From Escherichia coli DSM 30083 = JCM 1649 = ATCC 11775 (GTDB lineage: Bacteria > Pseudomonadota > Gammaproteobacteria > Enterobacterales > Enterobacteriaceae): DNA of 64,000 nucleotides. The DNA is taken from NCBI RefSeq assembly GCF_003697165.2, contig NZ_CP033092.2, positions 3,286,001-3,350,000 of the forward strand, given 5' to 3'. The notes beneath the pieces were generated by a model. The model was given only the letters and a program-made list of their open reading frames with translations. It made no database searches and had not been told where the DNA came from. Within the stretch, counting starts at the first letter, position 1; every line of letters starts with the position of its first letter. A program made the position numbers and the translations under genes. This document shows positions 54,993 through 64,000 of the stretch, piece by piece.

Positions 54993-56939
54993 TTACTTTT
55001 TGATTTCATACAGCGGTGTTTGACCCGCCACAACATGGCCCTGAGCTTTAATGATAAGGCCGCTGAAATCGTCGATATTGCTGCAAACCACCGGGCTAAT
55101 CATCGAGCGAGCGTTAGCGTTCAGGTAATCCAGATCCATTTCCAGAATCGGTTGCCCTGCGCTTACCTGCGCGCCCTCTTCCACCAGACGTTTAAAGCCT
55201 TTACCTTCCAGCGCTACGGTGTCGATACCCATATGGACGACGATCTCCGCGCCTTTTTCGGTTTCCAGACAGAATGCGTGGTTGGTGTTGAAGATTTTCA
55301 CGATTGTTCCTGCGGCTGGTGATACGACGATTTTATCTGTCGGTTTCACCGCCACACCGTCACCCACCGCTTTGCTGGCGAATGCTTCGTCAGGAACCTG
55401 ATCCAGTGCCACAACATCCCCGGTAATCGGCGATACCAGCTCCGCGATAGATACCGCGTTTGGTACAGCCTGCGGTTTTGCTACAGGAGCGGCAGTTGCC
55501 GGAGTTGCTTCAGCTGACGCAGCGGCTACCGGACCACGGGCAACGACTTTCTTCATCGCATCGCCGATGGATTCTGCTTTCGCGCCAACAATCACCTGAA
55601 TAGTCTGTTTGTTCAGTTTCACTACCCCAGAAGCACCCAGACGTTTACACATCGCATCGTTGACGCGAGCTGAGTCAACCACGGTAAGGCGCAGACGAGT
55701 AATACAGGCGTCAATGGCTTTCAGGTTGTCAGTACCGCCAACCGCAGCAATATAGTTGGTTGCCAGTTGATTGAGACCTTCTTCAGTATTGCTGTTAGCC
55801 TCTTCAGTAACGATCTCGTCTTCTTTATCTTCACGACCCGGCGTTTTCAGGTTGAACATGCGGATAACCAAACTGAACACCACGAAGTAGATAGCGAAGA
55901 AGACAACCCCCATCACCAGCAGCATCCAGACGTTCTGGCTGGCGGCCGGCAGGTTATACATCAACGCGTAGTCGATAGCCCCCGCAGAGAAAGAGAAGCC
56001 GGCATGGATACCCAGCAGCGTTGCCACAAACAGGCTGATACCGGTCAGCAGTGCGTGCAGGAGGTACAGCAGCGGTGCAAGGAACATGAACAGGAATTCC
56101 AGCGGCTCAGTCACACCGGTCAGGAACGCAGTAACAGCAACAGAAAGCAGCATCCCGCCAACCATCGGACGACGCTCTTTCGGTGCTGCGAAGTACATCG
56201 CCAGCGCCGCACCCGGCAGACCGAACATCATAATCGGGAAGAAGCCGGACATGAACATCCCCGCGGTGCCGTCACCGGCATAGAAGCGGTTGATATCACC
56301 GTGGAAAACCGTTCCCGCCGCGTTGGTGAATTCACCAATCTGGAACCAGGCGATGGTGTTCAGCACCTGATGCAGACCGGTTGGGATCAGCAGACGGTTG
56401 ATGAAACCAAAGATACCGGAACCCAGCGCGCCCGCAGAAACGATCCACTCGCCGCCTGCATGGATAGCGTGCTGTACCGGTGGCCAGACGTAACCAAAAA
56501 TGGCCGCCAGCACCAGACAGAAGAAGCCGGTGGCGATCGGCACAAAGCGTTTGCCGCCGAAGAAGCTCAGGAAGTCCGGCAGTTTAATATCGGACCAACG
56601 GTTATAGGCTGCGCCACCAACCAGACCGGTAATGATACCCGCCAGTACACCCATGTTAATTTCTGGGTTGATGGTCACCATCGCTTTGGTTAACACAAAG
56701 TAACCTACCGCACCCGCCAGTGCCGCCGCACCTGCGCTGTCTTTCGACCAGCTGGATGCCACGCCGATGGCGAAGATTAATGCGAGGTTATCAAAAATCG
56801 CACCGCCCGCCTGGGCAATAAACGCAACGTTAAGTAAATCTGGCTGACCGAATCGCAGCAACAGCGCCGCCACCGGCAGCACCGCGATAGGGAGCTGTAA
56901 CGCCCTACCGAGTCGCTGGAAAAAACCTAAAATATTCAT
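54993..56939 (-). CDS. nagE: N-acetylglucosamine-specific PTS enzyme IICBA
   Basis: Imports and phosphorylates N-acetylglucosamine at C6. The 648 residues comprise a membrane IIC domain (about 1-370), a IIB domain with the phosphocysteine in IDACITRLRLTVV (about 412), and a glucose-type IIA domain with the active His in EIVVHMGIDTVALEGKG (about 569). It is divergent from nagBACD and controlled from the region 56940-57271. Its start codon follows GGGGGAATAAG. Confidence 0.98.
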   Translation of the reverse strand: MNILGFFQRLGRALQLPIAVLPVAALLLRFGQPDLLNVAFIAQAGGAIFDNLALIFAIGVASSWSKDSAGAAALAGAVGYFVLTKAMVTINPEINMGVLAGIITGLVGGAAYNRWSDIKLPDFLSFFGGKRFVPIATGFFCLVLAAIFGYVWPPVQHAIHAGGEWIVSAGALGSGIFGFINRLLIPTGLHQVLNTIAWFQIGEFTNAAGTVFHGDINRFYAGDGTAGMFMSGFFPIMMFGLPGAALAMYFAAPKERRPMVGGMLLSVAVTAFLTGVTEPLEFLFMFLAPLLYLLHALLTGISLFVATLLGIHAGFSFSAGAIDYALMYNLPAASQNVWMLLVMGVVFFAIYFVVFSLVIRMFNLKTPGREDKEDEIVTEEANSNTEEGLNQLATNYIAAVGGTDNLKAIDACITRLRLTVVDSARVNDAMCKRLGASGVVKLNKQTIQVIVGAKAESIGDAMKKVVARGPVAAASAEATPATAAPVAKPQAVPNAVSIAELVSPITGDVVALDQVPDEAFASKAVGDGVAVKPTDKIVVSPAAGTIVKIFNTNHAFCLETEKGAEIVVHMGIDTVALEGKGFKRLVEEGAQVSAGQPILEMDLDYLNANARSMISPVVCSNIDDFSGLIIKAQGHVVAGQTPLYEIKK

Positions 56940-57062
56940 CTTATTCCCCCTACGAGAACCCTATTTGGCTCGTTTAAAGCCGTATTTTTATTTTGCTGCA
57001 AATTGTACTGCCGATGTTCTGTAATCAGATTGTTAGATCATCTGCTACAGAGTGTGTGAAAA

Positions 57063-57085
57063 TTTAATTCGTATCGCAAATTAAA
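57063..57085. promoter_or_regulatory. NagC operator on the nagE side
   Basis: TTTAATTCG-TAT-CGCAAATTAAA is a near-perfect 23-bp palindrome of the NagC type. Its centre (57074) is 95 bp from the nagB-side operator, allowing the known repression loop. Another TTATTTT-containing sequence at 56988 is a weaker match. Confidence 0.82.
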
Positions 57086-57096
57086 CGCGTGTCTTT

Positions 57097-57112
57097 TGTG
57101 AGTTTTGTCACC
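57097..57112. promoter_or_regulatory. CRP site between nagE and nagB
   Basis: TGTGA-GTTTTG-TCACC matches the CRP consensus at nine of ten defined bases. It lies between the NagC operators, the known position in E. coli. Confidence 0.8.
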
Positions 57113-57156
57113 AAATATCGTTATCATCACTCCCTTTTACTGGCTAAACCAGAAAA

Positions 57157-57180
57157 CTTATTTTATCATTCAAAAAATCA
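57157..57180. promoter_or_regulatory. NagC operator on the nagB side
   Basis: TTATTTTATCATTC followed by AAAAAATCA corresponds to the nagB operator known in E. coli. It lies about 92 bp upstream of the nagB start. Confidence 0.8.
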
Positions 57181-57271
57181 GGTCGGATTGACGCCTGTCT
57201 GCGCAAATCCAGGTTACGCTTAAAGATGCCTAATCCGCCAACGGCTTACATTTTACTTATTGAGGTGAATA

Positions 57272-58072
57272 ATGAGACTGATCCCCCTGACTACCGCTGA
57301 ACAGGTCGGCAAATGGGCTGCTCGCCATATCGTCAATCGTATCAATGCGTTCAAACCGACTGCCGATCGTCCGTTTGTACTGGGCCTGCCGACTGGCGGC
57401 ACGCCGATGACCACCTATAAAGCGTTAGTCGAAATGCATAAAGCAGGCCAGGTCAGCTTTAAGCACGTTGTCACCTTCAACATGGACGAATATGTCGGTC
57501 TGCCGAAAGAGCATCCGGAAAGCTACTACAGCTTTATGCACCGTAATTTCTTCGATCACGTTGATATTCCAGCAGAAAATATCAACCTTCTCAACGGCAA
57601 CGCCCCGGATATCGACGCCGAATGCCGCCAGTATGAAGAAAAAATCCGTTCTTACGGAAAAATTCATCTGTTTATGGGCGGTGTAGGTAACGACGGTCAT
57701 ATTGCATTTAACGAACCGGCGTCTTCTCTGGCTTCTCGTACTCGTATCAAAACCCTGACTCATGACACTCGCGTCGCGAACTCTCGTTTCTTTGATAACG
57801 ATGTTAATCAGGTGCCAAAATATGCCCTGACTGTCGGTGTTGGTACATTGCTGGATGCCGAAGAAGTGATGATTCTGGTGCTGGGTAGTCAGAAAGCACT
57901 GGCACTGCAGGCCGCCGTTGAAGGTTGCGTGAACCACATGTGGACCATCAGCTGTCTGCAACTGCATCCAAAAGCGATCATGGTGTGCGATGAACCTTCC
58001 ACCATGGAGCTGAAAGTTAAGACTTTAAGATATTTCAATGAATTAGAAGCAGAAAATATCAAAGGTCTGTAA
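57272..58072 (+). CDS. nagB: Glucosamine-6-phosphate deaminase
   Basis: Converts glucosamine-6-phosphate to fructose-6-phosphate and ammonia. It is a 266-residue allosteric hexamer activated by GlcNAc-6-phosphate. The phosphate loop is [13 protein letters not shown], the catalytic Asp72 is in [10 protein letters not shown], and the [17 protein letters not shown] motif holds His143. The ATG follows TTGAGGTGAATA. It is first in nagBACD; a hairpin (58082-58106) lies in the 59-bp gap to nagA. Confidence 0.98.
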
Positions 58073-58131
58073 TTATTATCCCTGCCCTGACACCTTGCTC
58101 AGGGCAATATTTTTTAAAATCGGGGGTCAGA

Positions 58132-59280
58132 ATGTATGCATTAACCCAGGGCCGGATCTTTACCGGCCACGAATTTCTTGATGACCACGCGGTTGTTATC
58201 GCTGATGGCCTGATTAAAAGCGTCTGTCCGGTAGCGGAACTGCCGCCAGAGATCGAACAACGTTCACTGAACGGGGCCATTCTCTCCCCCGGTTTTATCG
58301 ATGTGCAGTTAAACGGCTGCGGCGGCGTACAGTTTAACGACACCGCTGAAGCGGTCAGCGTGGAAACGCTGGAAATCATGCAGAAAGCCAATGAGAAATC
58401 AGGCTGTACTAACTATCTGCCGACGCTTATCACCACCAGCGATGAGCTGATGAAACAGGGCGTGCGCGTTATGCGCGAGTACCTGGCAAAACATCCGAAC
58501 CAGGCGTTAGGTCTGCATCTGGAAGGTCCGTGGCTGAATCTGGTAAAAAAAGGCACCCATAATCCGAATTTTGTGCGTAAGCCTGATGCCGCGCTGGTCG
58601 ATTTCCTGTGTGAGAACGCCGACGTCATTACCAAAGTGACTCTGGCACCGGAAATGGTTCCAGCGGAAGTCATCAGCAAACTGGCAAATGCCGGGATTGT
58701 GGTTTCTGCTGGTCACTCCAACGCGACGTTGAAAGAAGCGAAAGCCGGTTTCCGCGCGGGGATTACCTTTGCCACCCATCTGTACAACGCGATGCCGTAT
58801 ATTACCGGTCGTGAACCGGGCCTGGCGGGCGCGATCCTCGACGAAGCTGACATTTATTGCGGTATTATTGCTGATGGCCTGCATGTTGATTACGCCAACA
58901 TTCGTAACGCTAAACGTCTGAAAGGCGACAAATTGTGTCTGGTTACCGATGCCACCGCGCCAGCAGGTGCCAACATTGAACAGTTCATTTTTGCGGGTAA
59001 AACAATATACTACCGTAACGGACTTTGTGTGGATGAGAACGGTACGTTAAGCGGTTCATCCTTAACCATGATTGAAGGCGTGCGTAATCTGGTCGAACAT
59101 TGTGGTATCGCACTGGATGAAGTGCTGCGTATGGCGACGCTCTATCCGGCACGTGCGATTGGCGTTGAGAAACGTCTCGGCACGCTCGCCGCAGGTAAAG
59201 TTGCCAACCTGACTGCATTCACACCTGATTTTAAAATCACCAGGACCATCGTTAACGGTAACGAGGTCGTAACTCAATAA
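58132..59280 (+). CDS. nagA: N-acetylglucosamine-6-phosphate deacetylase
   Basis: Deacetylates GlcNAc-6-phosphate, whose level sets NagC activity. The 382-residue amidohydrolase has the metal ligand Glu131 in LHLEGPWLN, histidines in SAGHSNATL and THLYNAM, and the catalytic Asp273 in LVTDATAPAG. It lies 8 bp before nagC. Confidence 0.98.
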   Translation: MYALTQGRIFTGHEFLDDHAVVIADGLIKSVCPVAELPPEIEQRSLNGAILSPGFIDVQLNGCGGVQFNDTAEAVSVETLEIMQKANEKSGCTNYLPTLITTSDELMKQGVRVMREYLAKHPNQALGLHLEGPWLNLVKKGTHNPNFVRKPDAALVDFLCENADVITKVTLAPEMVPAEVISKLANAGIVVSAGHSNATLKEAKAGFRAGITFATHLYNAMPYITGREPGLAGAILDEADIYCGIIADGLHVDYANIRNAKRLKGDKLCLVTDATAPAGANIEQFIFAGKTIYYRNGLCVDENGTLSGSSLTMIEGVRNLVEHCGIALDEVLRMATLYPARAIGVEKRLGTLAAGKVANLTAFTPDFKITRTIVNGNEVVTQ

Positions 59281-59288
59281 GAGAAAGT

Positions 59289-60509
59289 ATGACACCAGGC
59301 GGACAAGCTCAGATAGGTAATGTTGATCTCGTAAAACAGCTTAACAGCGCGGCAGTTTATCGCCTGATTGACCAGTACGGGCCAATCTCGCGGATTCAGA
59401 TTGCCGAGCAAAGTCAGCTTGCCCCCGCCAGCGTAACCAAAATTACGCGTCAGCTTATCGAACGCGGGCTGATCAAAGAAGTTGATCAGCAGGCCTCCAC
59501 CGGGGGCCGCCGCGCTATCTCCATCGTCACCGAAACCCGCAATTTCCACGCAATCGGCGTACGGCTTGGTCGTCACGACGCCACCATCACCTTGTTTGAT
59601 CTCAGCAGCAAAGTGCTGGCAGAAGAACATTACCCGCTGCCGGAACGTACCCAGCAGACGCTGGAACATGCCCTGCTGAATGCCATTGCTCAGTTTATTG
59701 ATAGCTACCAGCGCAAGCTACGCGAGCTGATCGCGATTTCGGTGATCCTGCCAGGGCTTGTAGACCCGGACAGCGGCAAAATTCATTACATGCCGCATAT
59801 TCAGGTAGAAAACTGGGGGCTGGTTGAAGCACTGGAAGAGCGTTTTAAAGTGACCTGTTTTGTCGGCCACGATATCCGCAGTCTGGCGCTGGCAGAGCAC
59901 TACTTCGGTGCAAGTCAGGATTGCGAAGACTCCATTCTGGTGCGTGTCCATCGCGGAACCGGGGCCGGGATTATCTCTAACGGGCGAATTTTTATCGGGC
60001 GCAACGGCAACGTCGGTGAAATTGGCCATATTCAGGTCGAACCGCTGGGTGAACGCTGCCACTGCGGCAACTTTGGCTGCCTGGAAACTATCGCCGCCAA
60101 TGCTGCCATTGAACAACGGGTGTTGAATCTGTTAAAGCAGGGCTACCAGAGCCGTGTGCCACTGGACGACTGCACCATCAAAACTATCTGCAAAGCCGCG
60201 AACAAAGGCGATAGCCTGGCCTCGGAAGTGATTGAATATGTCGGTCGTCATCTGGGTAAAACCATCGCCATTGCTATCAACTTATTTAATCCGCAAAAAA
60301 TTGTTATTGCTGGAGAAATCACCGAAGCCGATAAAGTGCTGCTCCCTGCTATTGAAAGCTGCATTAATACCCAGGCGTTGAAGGCGTTTCGTACTAATCT
60401 ACCGGTGGTACGTTCTGAGTTGGATCACCGCTCGGCAATCGGCGCTTTTGCGCTGGTAAAACGCGCCATGCTCAACGGTATTTTGCTCCAGCATTTGCTG
60501 GAAAATTAA
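59289..60509 (+). CDS. nagC: NagC repressor (ROK family)
   Basis: A 406-residue regulator of amino-sugar genes, also acting on chiP and glmUS. An N-terminal HTH (PISRIQIAEQSQLAPASVTK) precedes the ROK domain. The zinc-binding ROK motif EPLGERCHCGNFGCLET follows GEIGHIQV. GlcNAc-6-phosphate releases it from DNA. Targets present in this window are nagE, nagB and probably chiP. Confidence 0.98.
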   Translation: MTPGGQAQIGNVDLVKQLNSAAVYRLIDQYGPISRIQIAEQSQLAPASVTKITRQLIERGLIKEVDQQASTGGRRAISIVTETRNFHAIGVRLGRHDATITLFDLSSKVLAEEHYPLPERTQQTLEHALLNAIAQFIDSYQRKLRELIAISVILPGLVDPDSGKIHYMPHIQVENWGLVEALEERFKVTCFVGHDIRSLALAEHYFGASQDCEDSILVRVHRGTGAGIISNGRIFIGRNGNVGEIGHIQVEPLGERCHCGNFGCLETIAANAAIEQRVLNLLKQGYQSRVPLDDCTIKTICKAANKGDSLASEVIEYVGRHLGKTIAIAINLFNPQKIVIAGEITEADKVLLPAIESCINTQALKAFRTNLPVVRSELDHRSAIGAFALVKRAMLNGILLQHLLEN

Positions 60510-60556
60510 TGTGCTTTTATAGTGGCGCTTATTGTTGTCAATATTCTGGGTAGTCC

Positions 60557-61309
60557 ATGACCATTAAAAATGTAATTTGCGATATCGACGGCGTGCTGAT
60601 GCACGATAACGTCGCCGTACCCGGTGCAGCGGAATTTTTGCACGGGATTATGGATAAAGGCCTGCCGCTGGTGTTGCTGACCAACTATCCTTCACAGACC
60701 GGGCAAGATCTGGCGAATCGCTTTGCCACTGCCGGTGTCGATGTACCGGATAGCGTGTTTTATACCTCCGCGATGGCGACCGCCGATTTCCTGCGTCGCC
60801 AGGAAGGCAAGAAAGCGTATGTGGTGGGCGAAGGCGCACTGATTCATGAACTGTACAAAGCCGGTTTCACTATTACCGATGTGAACCCTGATTTTGTGAT
60901 TGTTGGCGAAACGCGTTCCTACAACTGGGACATGATGCATAAAGCAGCCTATTTCGTCGCTAACGGTGCACGCTTTATCGCCACCAACCCGGACACCCAC
61001 GGGCGCGGTTTTTATCCCGCCTGTGGCGCGTTGTGTGCAGGGATCGAGAAAATCTCCGGGCGCAAACCGTTCTATGTTGGAAAGCCGAGTCCGTGGATCA
61101 TCCGCGCGGCATTAAACAAAATGCAGGCGCATTCGGAAGAAACGGTGATTGTCGGCGATAACTTGCGTACCGATATTCTGGCGGGCTTCCAGGCCGGTCT
61201 GGAGACGATTCTGGTGCTTTCTGGTGTTTCGTCACTCGACGATATCGACAGTATGCCGTTCCGCCCAAGTTGGATTTACCCATCGGTCGCTGAAATCGAC
61301 GTTATCTGA
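60557..61309 (+). CDS. nagD: HAD-family nucleotide/sugar phosphatase NagD
   Basis: A 250-residue HAD phosphatase (type IIA cap) acting on UMP, GMP and sugar phosphates. The nucleophile is Asp9 in CDIDGVLMHD. Motif III/IV is YVGKPSPWIIRAA and VGDNLRTDILAG. It ends the nagBACD operon, 47 bp after nagC. Confidence 0.97.
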   Translation: MTIKNVICDIDGVLMHDNVAVPGAAEFLHGIMDKGLPLVLLTNYPSQTGQDLANRFATAGVDVPDSVFYTSAMATADFLRRQEGKKAYVVGEGALIHELYKAGFTITDVNPDFVIVGETRSYNWDMMHKAAYFVANGARFIATNPDTHGRGFYPACGALCAGIEKISGRKPFYVGKPSPWIIRAALNKMQAHSEETVIVGDNLRTDILAGFQAGLETILVLSGVSSLDDIDSMPFRPSWIYPSVAEIDVI

Positions 61310-61314
61310 ATAGC

Positions 61315-61340
61315 AACCACGCCTCAGGGCGTGGTTTCTT
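61315..61340 (+). terminator. nagBACD terminator
   Basis: AACCACGCC (61315-61323) pairs with GGCGTGGTT (61328-61336) and is followed by TCTTATTTTT, right after nagD. Confidence 0.85.
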
Positions 61341-61564
61341 ATTTTTACCCATCATTAAAATCACCCCATTCAATAAAACCCGTCAAAAATTATCGATCCA
61401 TCAATAAATATACCCAAAAGCCCTCCCCTTTTTCATCAATCAGCAATCGCCATTACGTTTTTTATTTTTCCACCGCCAAATCGCTTGCGCACCGTGCTGC
61501 TTTGCGGCATTTTTTTAACAAGCAAACACAACACGCAGTAAACACCAGGTTAACGGAGAAGGTT

Positions 61565-63229
61565 ATGTGTTCAATTTTTGGCGTATTCGATATCAAAACA
61601 GACGCAGTTGAGCTGCGTAAGAAAGCACTCGAGCTGTCACGCCTGATGCGTCATCGTGGCCCGGACTGGTCCGGTATTTATGCCAGCGATAACGCCATTC
61701 TCGCCCACGAACGTCTGTCAATTGTTGACGTTAACGCGGGGGCGCAACCTCTCTACAACCAACAAAAAACTCATGTGCTGGCAGTAAACGGTGAAATCTA
61801 CAACCACCAGGCATTGCGCGCTGAATATGGCGATCGTTACCAGTTCCAGACCGGGTCTGACTGTGAAGTGATCCTCGCGCTGTATCAGGAAAAAGGGCCG
61901 GAATTTCTCGACGACTTGCAGGGCATGTTTGCCTTTGCCCTGTACGACAGCGAAAAAGATGCATATCTGATTGGTCGCGACCATCTGGGGATCATCCCAC
62001 TGTATATGGGCTATGACGAACACGGTCAGCTGTATGTGGCCTCAGAAATGAAAGCCCTCGTGCCAGTTTGCCGCACGATTAAAGAGTTTCCGGCGGGGAG
62101 CTATTTGTGGAGTCAGGACGGCGAAATCCGTTCTTATTATCATCGCGACTGGTTCGACTACGATGCGGTGAAAGATAACGTGACCGACAAAAACGAGCTG
62201 CGTCAGGCACTGGAAGATTCCGTTAAAAGCCATCTGATGTCTGATGTGCCTTACGGTGTGCTGCTTTCTGGTGGTCTGGATTCCTCAATTATTTCCGCTA
62301 TCACCAAGAAATACGCCGCCCGTCGCGTGGAAGATCAGGAACGCTCTGAAGCCTGGTGGCCGCAGTTGCACTCCTTTGCTGTAGGTCTGCCGGGCTCACC
62401 GGATCTGAAAGCAGCCCAGGAAGTGGCAAACCATCTTGGCACGGTGCATCACGAAATTCACTTCACTGTACAGGAAGGTCTGGATGCCATCCGCGACGTG
62501 ATTTACCACATCGAAACCTATGACGTGACGACAATCCGCGCTTCAACACCGATGTATTTAATGTCGCGTAAGATCAAGGCGATGGGCATTAAAATGGTGC
62601 TGTCCGGTGAAGGTTCTGACGAAGTGTTTGGCGGTTATCTATACTTCCACAAAGCGCCGAACGCTAAAGAGTTGCATGAAGAGACGGTGCGTAAACTGCT
62701 GGCCCTGCATATGTATGACTGCGCGCGTGCCAACAAAGCGATGTCAGCCTGGGGCGTGGAAGCACGCGTTCCGTTCCTCGACAAAAAATTCCTTGATGTG
62801 GCGATGCGCATTAACCCACAGGATAAAATGTGCGGTAACGGCAAAATGGAAAAACACATCCTGCGTGAATGTTTTGAAGCGTATCTGCCTGCAAGCGTGG
62901 CCTGGCGGCAAAAAGAGCAGTTCTCCGATGGCGTCGGTTACAGTTGGATCGACACCCTGAAAGAAGTGGCAGCGCAGCAGGTTTCTGATCAACAGCTGGA
63001 AACTGCCCGCTTCCGCTTCCCGTACAACACGCCGACCTCAAAAGAAGCGTATCTGTACCGGGAGATCTTTGAAGAATTGTTCCCGCTTCCGAGCGCCGCT
63101 GAGTGCGTGCCGGGCGGTCCTTCCGTCGCTTGTTCTTCCGCTAAAGCGATTGAGTGGGATGAAGCGTTCAAGAAAATGGACGATCCGTCTGGTCGCGCGG
63201 TTGGCGTTCACCAGTCGGCATATAAATAA
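61565..63229 (+). CDS. asnB: Asparagine synthetase B (glutamine-hydrolysing)
   Basis: Makes asparagine from aspartate, ATP and glutamine. The protein from MCSIFGVFDIKTDAV has 554 residues; Cys2 becomes the N-terminal nucleophile of the glutaminase domain after Met removal. The synthetase PP-loop is LLSGGLDSSIISA. The frame is open for 78 more codons upstream, but Cys must be at the N-terminus and an AACGGAGAAGG ribosome site precedes this ATG. The 61341-61564 stretch is its AT-rich promoter region. Confidence 0.98.
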   Translation: MCSIFGVFDIKTDAVELRKKALELSRLMRHRGPDWSGIYASDNAILAHERLSIVDVNAGAQPLYNQQKTHVLAVNGEIYNHQALRAEYGDRYQFQTGSDCEVILALYQEKGPEFLDDLQGMFAFALYDSEKDAYLIGRDHLGIIPLYMGYDEHGQLYVASEMKALVPVCRTIKEFPAGSYLWSQDGEIRSYYHRDWFDYDAVKDNVTDKNELRQALEDSVKSHLMSDVPYGVLLSGGLDSSIISAITKKYAARRVEDQERSEAWWPQLHSFAVGLPGSPDLKAAQEVANHLGTVHHEIHFTVQEGLDAIRDVIYHIETYDVTTIRASTPMYLMSRKIKAMGIKMVLSGEGSDEVFGGYLYFHKAPNAKELHEETVRKLLALHMYDCARANKAMSAWGVEARVPFLDKKFLDVAMRINPQDKMCGNGKMEKHILRECFEAYLPASVAWRQKEQFSDGVGYSWIDTLKEVAAQQVSDQQLETARFRFPYNTPTSKEAYLYREIFEELFPLPSAAECVPGGPSVACSSAKAIEWDEAFKKMDDPSGRAVGVHQSAYK

Positions 63230-63239
63230 GACGTGTAAT

Positions 63240-63265
63240 ATTGCCCCGGAGAAATCCGGGGCAAT
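63240..63265 (+). terminator. asnB stem-loop terminator
   Basis: ATTGCCCCGGA and TCCGGGGCAAT form a perfect 11-bp stem capped by a GAAA tetraloop, just after asnB. The U-tail is short. Confidence 0.75.
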
Positions 63266-63540
63266 TTCAGTTACTGGGGCGCTTGTTGATTCTGATATGC
63301 AGTAAGGAAATGTTCCGGGTTTGCCACATCGATGTTTGACAACTCATTACTGTAGGCCAGTATTTCATAGATTAATTTCCCACCACTATTGTTGAATTCC
63401 GAATTTCATCCTGTATGACAAAAGAATGGCTGTAGGGTGGGGAAAAAACACAAAGTAAACAATAATTGACGAATATAGCGCCATGCTGTTCGCAACCTAA
63501 CCAAACAGTCACTTTCGAGCAATTTTCCTTGAAAAAGAGG
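63266..63540. other. Gap between asnB and the tRNA promoter
   Basis: About 275 bp without a gene I accept. The frames at 63372-63642 are short shadows. A run near 63328-63345 (CATCGATGTTTGACAACTC) looks like ordinary intergenic DNA. Confidence 0.4.
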
Positions 63541-63569
63541 TTGACGCTGCAAGGCTCTATACGCATAAT
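63541..63569 (+). promoter_or_regulatory. Stringent-type promoter of the tRNA operon
   Basis: TTGACG (63541-63546), a 17-bp spacer and CATAAT (63564-63569) are followed by the GC-rich discriminator GCGCCCCGC. That discriminator is typical of ppGpp-controlled stable-RNA promoters. The first tRNA starts about 34 bp after the expected initiation site. Confidence 0.85.
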
Positions 63570-63609
63570 GCGCCCCGCAACGCCGATAAGGTATCGCGAA
63601 AAAAAAGAT

Positions 63610-63686
63610 GGCTACGTAGCTCAGTTGGTTAGAGCACATCACTCATAATGATGGGGTCACAGGTTCGAATCCCGTCGTAGCCACCA
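63610..63686 (+). tRNA. metT: Elongator tRNA-Met (CAT)
   Basis: 77 nt, with acceptor GGCTACG pairing CGTAGCC and encoded ACCA end. The anticodon CAT is at 63644-63646, with TTCGAATC in the T arm. It matches the metT/metU elongator species; as first gene of the operon it corresponds to metT. Confidence 0.97.
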
Positions 63687-63696
63687 TCTTTTTTTT

Positions 63697-63781
63697 GCGG
63701 GAGTGGCGAAATTGGTAGACGCACCAGATTTAGGTTCTGGCGCCGCAAGGTGTGCGAGTTCAAGTCTCGCCTCCCGCACCA
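63697..63781 (+). tRNA. leuW: tRNA-Leu (TAG)
   Basis: 85 nt with the long variable arm of class II tRNAs. Acceptor GCGGGAG pairs CTCCCGC, with ACCA encoded. The anticodon TAG is at 63731-63733. Confidence 0.97.
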
Positions 63782-63804
63782 TTCACCAGAAAGCGTTGTA
63801 CGGA

Positions 63805-63879
63805 TGGGGTATCGCCAAGCGGTAAGGCACCGGTTTTTGATACCGGCATTCCCTGGTTCGAATCCAGGTACCCCAGCCA
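63805..63879 (+). tRNA. glnU: tRNA-Gln (TTG)
   Basis: 75 nt, TGGGGTA acceptor start and encoded GCCA end. The anticodon TTG is at 63837-63839. It is identical to the next tRNA gene. Confidence 0.97.
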
Positions 63880-63913
63880 TATTCTTCGAGTAAGCGGTTC
63901 ACCGCCCGGTTAT

Positions 63914-63988
63914 TGGGGTATCGCCAAGCGGTAAGGCACCGGTTTTTGATACCGGCATTCCCTGGTTCGAATCCAGGTACCCCAGCCA
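63914..63988 (+). tRNA. glnW: tRNA-Gln (TTG), second copy
   Basis: 75 nt, the same sequence as the copy 109 bp upstream, with anticodon TTG at 63946-63948. In E. coli metU, glnV and glnX follow; the window ends first. Confidence 0.97.
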
Positions 63989-64000
63989 TCGAAGAAACAA

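Noticed and set aside
55767..56693. 308-codon frame opposite nagE
   Set aside because: Antisense shadow of the nagE coding sequence with low-complexity composition.
63629..63989. Short frames over the tRNA genes, with repeated protein stretch GVPGFEPGNAGIKNRC
   Set aside because: These are translations of tRNA genes; the repeat reflects the two identical tRNA-Gln genes.

Overview
The window comes from an Escherichia chromosome, or something very close to one. Almost every gene outside one island reads as the E. coli gene in the order remembered from K-12, although the sequence runs opposite to the usual K-12 numbering. It opens inside cydA and ends in the metT-leuW-glnU-glnW tRNA cluster. 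Several proteins, such as SpeF and SpeFL, differ from remembered K-12 sequences at a few positions, so this is probably not K-12. I cannot settle phylogroup or species by eye.

Layout. Positions 1-332 are the start of cydA, with its control region upstream. Positions 333-2774 hold an AT-rich stretch and a TPR/DUF2135-like secreted-type protein whose start is eroded; K-12 has mngRAB here. Positions 2913-13473 are the TCA block, sucDCBA and sdhBADC on the minus strand, followed by the shared sdh/gltA control region. gltA follows on the plus strand, then a relic of a fimbrial subunit gene where K-12 has ybgDQPO. Positions 15431-20373 hold abrB, nei, pxpA/C/B and ybgI. dtpD, phr, ybgA and ybfA follow. 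There is no rhsC element between ybfA and kdpF. The potassium operon kdpFABC-DE follows, then the ornithine operon speFL-speF-potE, then pgm, seqA, ybfF, ybfE, fldA, uof-fur, chiQ, chiP and glnS.

Positions 45933-54904 are an accessory island between glnS and nagE, which are neighbours in K-12. It has two divergent arms. The minus arm is dtnK-type kinase, pdxA2-type dehydrogenase and a DeoR-family regulator. The plus arm is an iron-type alcohol dehydrogenase, a DapA-family aldolase, a frameshifted TerC-family membrane protein, a cytoplasmic sialidase-fold protein, a YhcH-family anomerase and an anion permease. The arms share an intergenic region with two near-identical 16-bp operators 106 bp apart. 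The gene set reads as a route for an imported 3-deoxy-2-ulosonic-type sugar acid. The anomerase and aldolase would give pyruvate plus a C4 aldehyde, the alcohol dehydrogenase would make a C4 sugar acid, and the kinase and PdxA2-type enzyme would make dihydroxyacetone phosphate. This pathway is inference.

Positions 54993-61309 hold the N-acetylglucosamine genes nagE and nagBACD, with NagC and CRP sites between the arms. asnB follows, and then a tRNA operon with a stringent-type promoter.
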